This document shows positions 1-11,499 of a stretch of DNA of 64,000 nucleotides, one piece after another (the first letter of the stretch is position 1; the number at the start of each line of letters is the position of its first letter). The position numbers were made by a program, and so were the translations under genes. The stretch is from assembly GCA_021018815.1 (NCBI GenBank), contig JAITYX010000010.1, positions 1,054,001 through 1,118,000 on the forward strand, given 5' to 3'. The notes below the pieces were generated by a model, which searched no databases, was not told the origin of the DNA, and saw nothing but the letters and a program-made list of their open reading frames with translations. Source of the stretch: Talinum fruticosum (lineage: Eukaryota > Streptophyta > Magnoliopsida > Caryophyllales > Talinaceae).

Positions 1-1290
1 TGCAAGATATCTAAAAATCCTCCTTGCCGCAGTTAGATGTGATTCTTTTGGATTAGCTTGAAATCTTCTACACAAAAACACACTAAACATAATGTCGGGC
101 CTACTAGATGTGAGATATAGTAGAGAACCTATCATACGTCGATAGAGTTTCTGTTCTACTTGCTTTACCTTTTTTGTCTTACTCCAGTTTCATGCTACTA
201 CTCATGGGGGTTGCTGCATGTTTCACATCTTAAAGCTTGTACTTCTTTAGTAATTCCTTGGTATACTTAGATTGATGGACATAAATGTCATCTTTATCTT
301 GTCCGGTTTTTAGACCAAGAAAGAAATTGAGCTCTCTCATCATGCTCATTTGGAATTCCTGTCTCATCAACTCAGAAAATTCTAGACAGAGATTTTCATT
401 AGTACGTCCAAAAGTAATATCATCAACATAAATCTGAATAATAAGGAAATCACTCCCCTTGGTTTTTATGAAAAGAGTTTTATCAATCTGATCTCTTCGA
501 AATCATTCTCAATGAACAAACTGCTCAGTCTTTCATACCAAGCTCTAGGAGCTTGTTTCCCATCATGCTCATTTGGAATTTCTGTCTCATCAACTTAGAA
601 AATTCTGGACAGAGATTTTCATTAGTAGCTCCAAAATAATATCATCAACATAAATCTGAGCAATAAGGAAATTACTCCCTTGGTTTTTATGAAAAGAGTT
701 TTATCAATCTGATCTCTTTTGAAATCATTCTCAATGAAGAAATTGCTCAGTCTTTCATACCAAGCTCTAGGAGCTTGTTTAAGACCATATACAGCCTTTT
801 GCAATTTGAAAACATGATTTGGAAATTTTGAGTTTTCAAATCCAGGGGTTGCTCAACAAAGACTTCCTCTTGAATGAAACCATTCAGAAAAGTACATTTG
901 ACATCCATTTGATACAATTTAATATTCTTGCTTGATACAAATGCCAGTAGGATTCTAATTGCTTCAATCCTAGCAGTTGGTGCAAAGGTTTCCCTGCAAT
1001 CAATCCCTTCTTCTTGGTTGTAACCTTGAGCCACAAGTCTAGCCTTATTTTTTACTACCAACCCATCCTCATCCAGTTTGTTCTTGAAAACCCATTTGGT
1101 TCCTATAACTGGATGGTAAGAAACTCGTTTGGTCAAAGTCTAGAATTGGTTTCTCTCAAATTGATTAAGCTCCTTTTGCATGGCCTCTACCCATTCAGGT
1201 TGATTTAGGGCCTCTACTTGATTTTTGGGTTCCGTTAATTATATGAAGGCGAGTGTTTGCACATAGATTTTGAAAAGAAGAACGAGTTCT
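1..1290 (-). pseudogene. pol: copia A pol, reverse transcriptase and start of RNase H
   Basis: The RVT_2-type RT is clear on the minus strand: [20 protein letters not shown] and [15 protein letters not shown] (1110-1010), the motif A region [14 protein letters not shown] (about 925-885), and the catalytic IYVDD box (about 440-425 and again about 655-640). Left of 300 the frame reads YRRMIGSLLYLTSSRPDI, the RT to RNase H connection, and the gene continues beyond position 1. A 223-bp direct duplication (338-783) has doubled the YVDD segment and shifts the frame because 223 is not a multiple of three. Confidence 0.88.
338..783. repeat. Tandem duplication, two 223-bp units, inside RT of copia A
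   Basis: The stretch beginning CATCATGCTCATTTGGAAT at 338 starts again at 561 and both copies run to GGAGCTTGTTT, giving a period of 223 bp. The copies differ at scattered bases, so the event is old. It doubles the part of RT that holds the catalytic YVDD box and breaks the frame. No other copia copy in the window has it. Confidence 0.9.
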
Positions 1291-1594
1291 TAGCCCACCG
1301 TTGATGTCGGACGGAATATTCTAGAGTGGGTGGCTCGAAGCATATTTGAATGCTCTACTGTTCTCCGGTTCACCAGGTTTGTTGGTTGAACTGGCTGATT
1401 GTCGTAGTCTAAGCTTGCTGAGTTTGCTCAGTAGCTTGTCCTTTAGTGTTCCGAGCTGGCTCTTGAGCTGGTTCGATCCGAGTCATGATGTTCCGAGTTG
1501 CCTCATTCCGAGTTGCTTTCTTCGGCTCTTTCGAGCTCGCCTTCAGCAAGATCATCTTCATCTCGTCCGAGTTTCGGATTCGAGAACGTTTGAC

Positions 1595-2880
1595 TCAATT
1601 TGTTTTTCCCCGATCAATCTCGTCAAACACAACGTGGATACTTTCTTCCACTTCGTTAGTTTTTTTGTTAAAGACATGATATTCTTTACTGTGAGATGAG
1701 TAACCCGGAAGGATACCTTCATCCGACCGAGCATCAAACTTAGTCAGGTGATCCGTACCATTATTGTGAAAAAAGCACTTATATCCAAAGTACTTGAAGT
1801 ATGAAATGTTGGGCTTCTTTCCCTTGTAAAGCTCGTAGGGAGTTTTCTTCAAGATGGGTTTGATGAGGCATCCGTTCAGAGTGTGTAGTTTGTCTGTGTT
1901 GACTCAGTCAACCTAAAAATAGTAAGGTAGATCATGTTCAATCATCATCGTCCTTCCTATTTCTTCAAGAGTTCGGTTCTTTCTCTCCACTACCTTGTTC
2001 CGATGAAGGGTTTTAGGTGCCGAGAAGTTGTGAGAGATACCATTCTTGTCGCAGAACTCTGCAAATTCCGAGAAGTCGAACTCCCTTCCATGGTCGGTTC
2101 GAATGCTTCTAATATGAGTCTAAGACTCTACTTGAATCTTCCTGCAAAGCTTGCTGAACTCTTGGAAAGCTTCATTTTTGTTCTTGAGAAAACAAACCCG
2201 GGTAAATCGTGAGAAGTCATCAACAATCATAAGTACATAGGATTTACTTCCGAGACTCTTTACAGAGATTTCACCACATAAATCCATATGCAGCAACTCA
2301 ATTCCTTTGGATGTGGAAAGAGTTTTGAGAGGTTTGAAAGATTATCTGACCTGTTTCCCTTTTGTGCATGTTTCACAAATTTTATCTTTCTTAAATGCAT
2401 AGTTAGGTAAACCCCTAGCTAAACCATGAGATGCAAGCTTTTTGATAGTGTGCATGCTAACATGACCTAGTCTACGATGCCATGTCCAAGAGTCATCATG
2501 CAATGATGCTTTTAAACGAGATAAATTATGACTTGGATCCGAAAGAGGGATAGTGTAAGTATTACCCGATCTCTTACCTAAGAGCTTAGTCTCTTTGGTA
2601 GTCGCATCGAAATATAGCAATTGGTCGAGTGAATCTTACCTCTTGACCTTTGTCACATAATTGAGAGATGCTGAGGAGGTTGTACTTTAGTCCCTTAACA
2701 AGATAGACTGCGCCGACCAGGTTGTCTCCTTTCCCAATCTTGCCAATTCCAAGTATCTTGCCCTTACTCGTCATCTCCAAAAGTGACTTTCTCTCCTTTA
2801 AAATCTTTTAACACGTAAAGAGTCTTGAATCTCCCGACATATAGCGTGAGCATCCACTTTCTATGTACCAATGGCCTTTC
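1595..2880 (-). pseudogene. pol: copia A pol, protease to integrase
   Basis: From right to left: a protease start reading WYIESGCS at 2870-2848, where the family has WYLDSGCS, so the catalytic Asp is Glu (codon 2859-2861); the stretch LLSISQLCDKGQEVRFT (2780-2630); the pre-integrase domain with WTWHRRLGHVSMHTIKKLAS (about 2490-2440) and CETCTKGKQ; and the integrase core with its three acidic positions visible in HMDLCGE, RTDHGREF and VVERKNRT (2290-1950). The integrase C-terminal part contains TPYELYKGKKPNISYF and ends near 1595. Frameshifts separate these blocks and in-frame stops occur in the core. Integrase inserts the cDNA into host DNA; this copy cannot make a full protein. Confidence 0.88.
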
Positions 2881-3599
2881 ACTGTTTTTCTAAGTTACCC
2901 GAAAGTCGATTCACACCGATCCTTCTCACTTCCTCTAATGAACCTTGTAACTCTCTTTACTGTGGTCCTTTTCCGAGCAAGAAGACTCTTGGGATCCCGG
3001 ACTTGAATGACTTTGGGTTTGGTCTCGATTCCGAGTCTTCTTTTAGAAAACCGAGTCCGTGTCTCTTTCTTTCGAAAATATTTTCTTTTATAAATCGGTG
3101 GAGAAGGCTTTCTCCTATAAACCGATATGGGCTCAGTCCTCCTTTCATTCTTATGAATAGGACCATGCTCGAGCGTTCTTGAACTTCACAGTTCGGAATC
3201 CTTTTTGAAAAGATTTGATTAGGAATTAGATTACTCCTCTTCATTAAAACCAAGTCCTTCATTCCTGAAGGAGACACACCGAGAACCTAAAAGCATGTCG
3301 AGGTTTTTCTAACCTTGAGTGAATTTCAAAACAAGCTCTTGAGATACGTTGAGCATTCTTTTCGGATGCTCATTTTCTTTTCTGAGTAACTCGGACTCGG
3401 TCTCATTAGTGTGAGTACTAGTCTTGAGTTCTTTCAATGTTAGTCTCGGTTTTCCAATTCGGTTTTCAAACAGTTGCTCTCATAAGTAAGAGACTCAAGT
3501 TGTTCGTTGAACCGAGAAGAATTTGAATTGGACTTTTCTTCCAAAGTATAAATATATTTAGCCAAATCAACTTTGGAGAACTTGAGAAATTATACAATT

Positions 3600-4690
3600 A
3601 CCTCATGAGGACTTGTCTTCGCAATGTATGAGTTATCGAGTCCGACTCGGATTCGGCTTCGAGTCCGTCGCTGCCATCGGACACTTTGAGTCATTAGAAT
3701 CATCATCTTCTTCAGATGAGTCTTTATCGCTCCATGTGGCCATCATAGCCTTCTTCTTTTTCTATCCTTCTTTCTCTTTGGACGAGTCCTTGATTATGTG
3801 ATCTTTGCTGCCACATTCAAAACAACCGGAGTTCTTAGTTAAAGATAACCTTAAAGGGGAAGAATATTTACCTTTTCTTTCCTTCTTATCCTTCTTGTAC
3901 AACTCTTCCTTTAGCTTCTTTTCCCACTTCCTGTGCTTCATTATTCTTCGAGTCCGAGGAACTCAAACTTTCTCCTCTACTTTCCGAGGCCTTCAGCGCA
4001 ATGTTCTTTTTATGCCGACTTCGACATCCTCTTCTTCGAGGTGAATTTCATGGGTAAGTAGCTTCCCAATTAGTTCGTCTAGCTTTAGTTGAGAGAGGTT
4101 CCGAGCTTACTCGATGGCTGTCACCTTAGGACCCTATCTTTTCTTTAGTAGACTTCTTAGAATTTTTCTGCACATTTCTTCATGGGAAATCTTTCTACCT
4201 AGTGATTTGAGATTGTTTGTAATCTCAGTGAAGTGTATAAACATCTATGTGATGTTCTCATCCAGCTCCATCTTGAAAAGCTCATATATGTGAAGATATT
4301 GGCTTATCTTCTCCTATTTCACTTGGCTTGTACCTTTATATGAGTTGACAAGACTGTCCCACACATCTTTAGCTGTGTTACAAGCTGACGCTCCGTTGTA
4401 CTCTTCTAAGCCGATAGCATATATCAGAATGTTCATTGCTTTGAAGTTCTTTTTGAACTTCTCCGACTCCTCATTGGTGTACTTGAACTTTTTTTGGCAC
4501 AAATCTTCTACCTTCCATCTTTATTGGAATGTAGTTGCCTTCTTGGATGATGTTCCGGACATCTTCATCATTGTCCGGAAGAACACATTCCATCGGTTTC
4601 ACGCAGTGCACGAAGTTTGATCCTTTAAACTTCGGTGATCCGGTGGACGATCTTCCTTCATCGAACTGTCTAATATTCTAAGTTATCCGA
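3600..4690 (-). pseudogene. gag: copia A gag (nucleocapsid) remnant
   Basis: Gag packages the RNA in virus-like particles. On the minus strand the translation shows the copia gag pattern: an N-terminal piece with SPKFKGSNFVH and GNYIPIKMEG (about 4650-4510), then AMNILIYAIGLEEYNGASAC and TAKDVWDSLVNSYKGTSQVK (about 4440-4314), the UBN2-type gag core. A zinc-knuckle remnant CFECGSKDHI lies near 3830-3795, but the final cysteine of the CCHC box is not seen. The start lies about 60-90 bases inside the LTR, just after the primer-binding site. The frame is broken between about 4314 and 3850. The same gene is present in copy E (60480-62696). Confidence 0.85.
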
Positions 4691-4732
4691 TCTTTTAGAC
4701 CTTTGGACTATTAGATCCTTCTTAAAAGGCTA

Positions 4733-4745
4733 GGCTCTTATATAA
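4733..4745 (-). other. Degenerate primer-binding site of copia A
   Basis: Two bases inside the LTR end the minus strand reads TTATATAAGAGCC, which matches TGGTATCAGAGCC (complement of initiator tRNA-Met) at 10 of 13 positions. This is the primer used by most plant copia elements. Its place fixes the LTR as the 5' LTR of element A. Confidence 0.65.
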
Positions 4746-4747
4746 AT

Positions 4748-6230
4748 TGAAGGTTTGCTCTTGGAGAGTCAAAGTCAGCCTAAAGGGGGTGAATAGGGTG
4801 ATGAGGAAATTTTAACAAACATAGAAACTTTAAGCTTGAAAAGGATAAACAACTTAATCGAATCTAGATTGGACTAAGAAAAGTATACACTTGGAAATAC
4901 ATGGAAACCCTCATGTGGCAGAAAACGATGGACAATGCTAATCCAAGCACTAAGTCTAATCAACTATTTTGAATCCACAAAAAACAATGGACTGACTTAA
5001 CTTGAATTGCTCTATTAGACAATTCCTTACAATGTTTTCCTAGACTCGAAGTTCCCTTATCTGATCTAGTACTTCATAACCGAGATAACCTTTACAGCTA
5101 GGGACAGCTGAACCGAGTTTAACCCTTACAGCTCGGTGAAGGGACCTTACTCAGAAAGTAAGAGAAGTATGTAATTGATTACAAGACTTTACAACTCGGA
5201 AAAGTATTAATTACAAGTTGGGAGTTGTAAATTTAAGATTAAATATGTAAACAATGACTTTTGCTTAAGTAATGTGTTTCAATGATAATTCCAGCGATCT
5301 TCTAGTCTTGTGAAGTGGCTTTTATTTACCGATGATCAAGCAGAGTGACCATTGTGTCTTGGTTTTAAACACAAGTCTTTTGTGGCCGTTGTAATGGTCT
5401 TCTTAGTCTCTCGAAAAGATCCATTTGGATGTGAACGTTGTGCAATGGCTCGTGGCTCCTAAAGGTGCTCAAGTCGACTAGTGATGTCTGAAAAGCAAGG
5501 TGGAAACCACTATTGAGCTTAGCGTTAGAAATTTCCAGTTTTGGAAACAGACAACCCCGACACGGTGTTTGAGTCCTGTTCGAAGTAGATAAAACTTGTC
5601 TGCTGGTGATTGACAGCTTGAAGCCGGTTACTTTTGTATTTAAAAAATGAGATAACCTCATTTGGATAACCTACAAAAGTAAACCACTTTAGTTCTCAAA
5701 TTATAAAATACTTTGGTCAAAGATTAGGCGCATATAATAGTTTAATTAAGATAATTAAGTGCATAATTATCTCAGGCCTTGAAAAGTGGAATGTTCCGAG
5801 TCTAATATTCAATATACTCAAATTTCATCAAAGTCAGTCCTAAGAGAGATCAAGTTAAAAAGAGTAAAATCATCGAGTATAAAGACTTGATCCGGACAAA
5901 TAATTCTCAAACAAACAATCTGACTTAGAAAGAGGAATTAACATTATAATTCGTTTAGCTTTGAAATATGCAGTCAACACTCGGGATAAAAGTGTTAGAG
6001 AAATTATTTGAACATAGATTTGTCTGAGTGTCTGTCTAAGTGAGTCGAAACATTAATGCGGAAGACCTACAAGAATGTGTTTTCCGAGTCGATCGAAATG
6101 AATGAAAACTTATATTGAAGTTTCTATAACACTCGGAATGACTTGTAGTCAAAACTTAGGAGGGATGAAGTTTATACCCGAGTCTTCATGTAGTACTCAT
6201 AATGTCTTAAAGTTTAAGTCCGAGTCTTCG
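4748..6230 (-). repeat. Copia LTR, shared by elements A and B
   Basis: A 1483-bp LTR bounded by TGAAGGTTTGCTC on the left and GAGTCTTC(G) on the right (plus-strand view). The same ends bound the LTRs at 32651-34083, 34355-35886 and, inverted, 56330-57962. It lies directly between the primer-binding site of element A on the left and, after an extra LTR piece, the polypurine tract of element B on the right, so it serves as 5' LTR of A and 3' LTR of B. The box aligned with the TATA box of other copies reads TTTTATTTACC here (about 5320) and is degraded. Confidence 0.85.
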
Positions 6231-7118
6231 AGAGTGACTGTCGTGTCTTGGTTTCGAACAAAAGTTTTTACTGATCGTTATAACGATTCTTCCGAGTCAC
6301 TCGAAAAGATCGGTTGGGATGTGAACGTTGTGCAATGGCACTTGGCTCTAAAAGGTGTTCCAGTCAATTGGTGTTGTCTCGAAAGCAAGGTGGAAACCAC
6401 CATCGAGCCTAGCATTGGAGTTTTCCAGTTTTCGAAATAGACAACCCTCACACGGTTTCGAGCCCTGTTCGGAATTAGATAAAGTTTGTCTGCTGGTGAT
6501 TGACAGCTAGAAGCCGGCTACTTTTGCATTCCAAAAAGAGTTAGCCTCATTTGAATAACCTACAAAAGTAAACCACTTTGGTTCTCAAAGTATAAAATAC
6601 TTTGGTCCAAGTATAGGAACAGATAATAATTAAATTAGGATAATTAAGGGCCTAATTAGCTTAGGCCTAGAGAAGTGGAATTTTCTGAGTCTAATATTCA
6701 ATATACACAAATTCCATCAAGAGTCAATCCTAAAGATGATCAGGTAGAGAGAGTAAAATATCATAGTACAACAACTTGATCTGCACAAATAATTCTCAAG
6801 GAGATAAATTGACTTAGAATAGGGAATAACACTATAATTCACTTTGCGTTGAAATATGCAGTTTGTACTCAAAATGAAAGTGTTAGAGAAATTATTTGAG
6901 CATGCGATTGTTCCGATTGATGTCCGAGTGAGTCGAAACATCGGTGTAGAAGATATACAATAATGTGTTTTCTAAGTCGATCGAAACGAATGAAAACTTA
7001 TACAAGAGTTTCTATAATGCTCGGAATGTCTTGAAATGAAAATTTAGGAGATATGAGGTTTTTACCTGAGCCTTCATGTATTACTTAGAATGACTTAGAG
7101 TTAGAAACCGAGTCTTCA
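6231..7118 (-). repeat. Partial second copia LTR fused to the first
   Basis: 888 bp that repeat 5342-6230: both contain GTGAACGTTGTGCAATGGC, GCAAGGTGGAAACCAC, TGTCTGCTGGTGATTGACAG and the AAGTCGATCGAAA-type stretch, with many scattered differences. It ends with the normal LTR end GAGTCTTCA at 7118. The left part of an LTR (about 590 bp) is missing, so it looks like a truncated LTR joined to a full one, or a tandem duplication inside one LTR. Confidence 0.85.
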
Positions 7119-7131
7119 ATCTCCCCTTTTG
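7119..7131 (-). other. Polypurine tract of copia B
   Basis: On the minus strand AAAAGGGGAGAT directly precedes the LTR start TGAAGACTCGG. The polypurine tract primes plus-strand DNA synthesis. The same tract abuts the LTRs at 34083, 35886 and 56330. A second tract of similar sequence lies at 7462-7476. Confidence 0.8.
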
Positions 7132-7461
7132 ATGAAAGGCATTCCACACTTAGATAGAAGCCGAGTGCGAAATATGAGTTTTGATTTTTACTACGTAGAA
7201 CATATCGGAACTAGAAGTGATGAGTGAGAAGCATCCGATACTTAAAAGATGCATTGCAGATAATATCATCACTCATAACGATTATGCGGATAACACATTC
7301 TCAAAGAGATGAACAAATTATATCGGAGCAGAAAGCGATAATTAAAAAGAACTATCTAACTCGGAAAGAAGTAACTAAGAAATAAGTCTATTTAGAAAAA
7401 ATTCATTCATTTGCTCAAGAAAAAGGGTGAGCTCCCCGAAACACAACATCAATATTTCTAT

Positions 7462-7476
7462 ATTTCTCCCCTTTGC
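7462..7476 (-). other. Second polypurine-like tract upstream of the LTR, copia B
   Basis: The minus strand reads GCAAAGGGGAGAAAT about 344 bp from the LTR. Equivalent tracts lie at 36347-36360 in copy C and 56036-56050 in copy H, between the end of the third ORF and the LTR-adjacent tract. Extra polypurine tracts are known in Sirevirus elements; the use of this one is inferred. Confidence 0.5.
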
Positions 7477-7539
7477 ATTTCATCAAAAAGAGGAAGAAAC
7501 TATCAATTAAACATAATTAATGTTGGACAAAATAAAATA

Positions 7540-9182
7540 AAACAGAGACAAAAAAATTAAGAAGGGGGCTTACTGTCGGGAGGAGGAGGGAAGAGCGGTG
7601 TGATAACGCTTGGTATGCTTGAGATGAAGTGGATGATTGTGACGGCGGTAGCACGGGGATGTCCGGTATTGGCTCTGTTCCGGTCGTTTTATCCAAGGGC
7701 ATATCATCCTAAGGCTCATCCTCCTCGAAGACAGTAGAGGGAGGTACTTCTAACTTGACAGCTCTAGGCCGAACAATGTCCCTCGCTTCTTCTAACCCAT
7801 TCGGATCTTCATCTAAGGAGATCGGTTCGGTTTAGGAGCTGTGGCACCTTGTCCCTCGGAGTTGAGCGGCCTCCTCTTTCTCCTCTTCGTTTTTCTTCTC
7901 CTTCTTCTCTTCTTTCTCCTCTTCCTTCTCCTCTTTAGGTTTAGTCGCTTCGATTCATGACTTCTTCTTCTTCAACCTTAGCCTAGGGAGACTTTCTTGG
8001 GCTGGAGGACTCCTCGAAGTATCTAAACTTTCCGGGTCCTAAGCAGCCTTAGTTCGGCATTCTTGGAGGAGTTAGAGCTACTCGTGCTCCTCATTAATGA
8101 GGCCCTTGAGTTTGATCATCAGATCTTGGTGCTCCCGGATCCGAGATTGGCCTGTCTTCTAGTTGATCACCAGGCTTTGAAGGACAGTTTTTAAAGAGCA
8201 GAGGGTGCCTCAAAGTTCTTCGGACATAAAGGAGAGTTTGTCTACCGAACGATAAACATAGCATCGGAGGTCTGTAGAAGGTGGTTAAGAAGTGAAGGGA
8301 CCGAGTGGATGGAGGAGGGAGTGGTAGAGGAATCTGAGTCCGAGTGGGAGGGGTGAAGCGGGTTTCAACTCGGACCCGTGGACCCGGACACCAAGCTTGA
8401 CTTCCTAATATCCGTAACCCGAAGCTCCTTCCTACCCACCACTATGGCAGCCTCGTAAACCGCATTTGGATCCGAGGGAGGGGAACCTTAAACTATTTGA
8501 AAACAACGATCAGAAGGGCTCCAAAGGGAAATGGTGTAGACGTTTTTGATTGAGTAGGCACTTGGACCATCTCGCTCAAGAATAGCAAAGAAAAGGTCTA
8601 CATCGTAGCCCTCTAGAATAACAAATAAAGCTTTGAGAATCTTGGAATTAGGATTCTCTTTAATAGAGTGATGAGAAAAGAATGTGCTCATCAAGAGATA
8701 ACAAAGAAGTCTACCACTGGGTCTTCGCCCGTCATCGAGAAATTTTTACGTGACTCAAGGACCTCCTTAGTGTAGTTCTCAAAGAACCGATCTGCAATCT
8801 CCGTAAATTGGATGGGATTGTAGTTAACAAAAAGAGAAGAAACTTTGAAAATTTTGTGAAGGAGAGAGAGGTTGATACAAACAACCTTGTTTTGAACACG
8901 TGAGGTAACGAGTCCCTCGAGTAAGACATATTGGAGTAGAACTCAAGCAACAAGTTCGGGATAGATAAATTCGCTGAAGCACAAAAATATTGTACACTCC
9001 GAGTGCTCTTTATGTGCTGCAGCCACGAAAACGAAGTGGTTCAAAAGAATTTGTCATCCAACGTAAGCTGTTGGGTGACGAAGATCTTAGAGGGGATAGA
9101 GGTACCCTCGTGAGGAGTTTTGGTGCGGGGCTTCTTAGTAGCGGACCCTAGCAAATCAGGTGCGAGAACCCCTTTTAGGCAT
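7540..9182 (-). pseudogene. copia B third ORF after pol (Sirevirus extra or 'env-like' position), decayed
   Basis: Starts at MPKRG (ATG at 9182-9180). It matches the third ORFs of copies C and H: segments such as KENPNS, ILEGYDVDLF and the region around 8700-8490 line up with them. No function is known to me. Sirevirus elements often carry an extra ORF in this place that has been called envelope-like, but I see no convincing signal peptide or membrane span. The tail (about 8080-7850) is rich in charged residues. Many frameshifts are present. Its reality as a gene rests on residues kept between diverged copies. Confidence 0.65.
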
Positions 9183-9208
9183 TGTGAGTATGTTTAGAAA
9201 GCGAGATG

Positions 9209-9210
<2 letters not shown>

Positions 9211-9261
<51 letters not shown>
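9211..9261. repeat. (GA)n microsatellite
   Basis: About 50 bp of uninterrupted GA dinucleotides just upstream of the third ORF of copia B, in its leader. Copies C (about 38048-38065) and H (51300-51315) have only short GA/TC runs at the matching place, so it has expanded here. Confidence 0.95.
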
Positions 9262-9265
<4 letters not shown>

Positions 9266-9372
9266 AAGAGTAAAAGCGTTTAGAATTCGAGAGAGAGAGA
9301 ATTCAAGTGAGCGAGAATGCTTAGAAAGTAAGAAGGCAGTGAGTAAAGTAAAGAAATCAAGGTAAAGGGTTG

Positions 9373-9382
9373 CTATTTATAG
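9373..9382 (-). promoter_or_regulatory. TATA-like box upstream of third ORF, copia B
   Basis: CTATAAATAG on the minus strand, about 190 bp before the MPKRG start and about 400 bp after the pol stop. The same ten bases occur at the matching place in copies C (38273-38282), H (51467-51476) and F (62811-62820). The LTRs of this family carry the same box (34933-34942; 57293-57302). Confidence 0.55.
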
Positions 9383-9778
9383 CAAAAAGAAATGACCTTC
9401 AGCCTTCGGTCCGACCTGAAGCTCTAACGACTGTCTCGGGCAGGTGTGACTTTTCCGCTCTCCAATGATTAGAATTCCAGCAGCTTTCTTCCAACGACCA
9501 GTTGTCTTTGATTGAAACGCACGACAGAGTGAAAGAGAGAAGAAAGACTTTTCGAAAATATTTCTAAAATTCTCCATTTATCCGGAGATGATTCCGAAGT
9601 TTGATATCCATTTTGCTCAAAAACCGAGTCCGACTCAATATGGTTTCTAAGTGACTCGGAACACCGAGAGACCTAATTACTCATAACTCGGTCTCACTTG
9701 ATCAACTGATCCATTTGGAAACAAAAAAACAAATAACACATAATTATGTAAGTAAATTTCACTTAGAAAAGCACATAA

Positions 9779-11290
9779 TCATACATTAATCATGCCAAGC
9801 TCATTCCTAATAAAACAAAACTTATCCTTACTAAGTGGCTTCGTGAAAATATTATCTAACTGAAATTTTGTAGGAATGAATTCAAGTTGAATATCACCAT
9901 TCTCTTAATGGTCTCTCATAAAATGAGACTTGACCTCAATATGCTTGGTCTTTGAGTGCTCGAACTGGATTTTTAGTGATGCTGATTGCACTTTGATTGT
10001 CACACTTGATTAAAATATATTTGAATAAAAGTCCAAGATCCTCAAGTGTTGCTTGATCTACAAAATCTGAGCACAACAAGCTCTAGCTGCAATGTACTCA
10101 GCTTCAACAGCTTGATAGAGCAAATGAGTTCTCGCTTCTTTGAGTGCCAAGATATGTGGGATTGACTTAAAAATTGGCATGCTCCTGATATGCTCTTTCT
10201 GTCAACTTTGTAACCAGCATAGTCGGTATCTAAGTATCCAGTAAGGGCCGGTTCCGAGTCTCTTAAAAACCATAGATAAAGATTCCGAGTCCCCGCAAGA
10301 TATCCGAAAATCCTCTTCACCGCGAGTGAGATGTTATTCTTTTGGATTAGCTTGAAATCTTGAACACGGACAGACACTAAACATAATGCCCGACCTACTA
10401 GATGTAAGATAGAGTAGGGATCCAATCATACCTTTATTGAGTTTATGATCTACTGTTTTACCTTTTTCGTCCGAGTCTAGTTCATACCGCCACTTATAAG
10501 CGTGGTTGCATGTTTCATATCATAAAGCTTGTACTTTTTCAACAACTCCTTGGTATATTTAGATTGATGGACGTAGATTCCATCTTTGTCTTCTTTGACT
10601 TGTAAACCAAGAAAGAAATAAAGCTCTCCCATCATGCTCATTTGGAACTCCTATCTCATCAACTCGTAAAAGTCTCGACATAGAGATTTATTAGTAGCTC
10701 CCAAAATAATATAATCAACATAAATCTTAGCAATAAGGAAATCTTTCCCCTTGGTTTTATTAAAGAGTTTTTCTCAATCTGACCTCTTTTGAAATCATTT
10801 TCAACCAAGAAACTACTCAGTCTTTCATACCAAGCTCTAGAAGGTTGTTTAAGACCATCTAAAGCCTTTTGCAATTTGAAAACATTATTTGGAAATTATG
10901 AGTTTTCAAATCTAGGGGGTTGGTCAAGATAGACTTCCTCTTGAATGAAACCATTCAGTAAAGCACATTTAACATCCATTTGATACAATTTAATATTCAT
11001 GCTAGTTGCAAATCCTAACAAAATTCTGATTTCTTCAATCCTAGCAACTGCTATAAAGGTTTCCCCACAAGCAATTTCTTCTTCTTGATTGTAACCTTGA
11101 GCCCCAAGTGTAGCCTTATTTTTTATTACCAACCCTTCCTCATCCAGTTTGTTTTTGAAAACCCATTTGGTACCTATGACTGGGTGGTTAGAAGGTCGTT
11201 TGGTCAGAATCCAAACATGGTTTCTTTCAAATTGATTGAGCTCTTCTTGCATGACCTCCACCCATTCTCGGTTCATTTAGGACCTCTAGT
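9779..11290 (-). pseudogene. pol: copia B pol, reverse transcriptase and RNase H
   Basis: The RT shows [20 protein letters not shown] (about 11180-11110) and [20 protein letters not shown] (about 10990-10930). The catalytic box reads YVDY, not YVDD, since codon 10711-10713 is TAT. This would abolish polymerase activity. RNase H follows with IFGYLAGTRNLYLW, DTDYAGYKVDRKS and the C-terminal ELGMIN before a stop near 9779. Stops and frameshifts break the frame in several places. RT and RNase H copy the RNA genome into cDNA. Confidence 0.88.
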
Positions 11291-11499
11291 TTGGGTTCCG
11301 TGAACGATACGAATGCAATGAATGCACATAGATTTTGCAAAGAAGAATGAGTTCTTACCCCACTGTTAATATCACATACAATGTTCTCGAGCGGGTGGTG
11401 GGATGCATATTCGAATGCTCTACCGGTTCTCTGGTTCACCAAATTTGTTAGTTAAACTGGCTGATCTTCGGTTGTTTGAGCCTACTGAGTGTCCTCATT

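Larger units (their letters stand above)
1..4747 (-). mobile_element. Copia element A, internal region (Sirevirus-like Ty1/copia), truncated by the window edge
   Basis: This is the gag-pol interior of a Ty1/copia retrotransposon read right to left: primer-binding site, gag, long linker, protease, pre-integrase domain, integrase, RT and the start of the RNase H part, which runs off the window at position 1. The order protease-integrase-RT is diagnostic of copia. The LTR on its right (4748 onward) supplies the 5' end. The Sirevirus-like assignment rests on the related copies B, C and H, which carry an extra ORF after pol and an AAAAGGGGAGA-type polypurine tract. Frames are broken by several stops and by a 223-bp duplication in RT, so the copy is dead. 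Confidence 0.9.
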
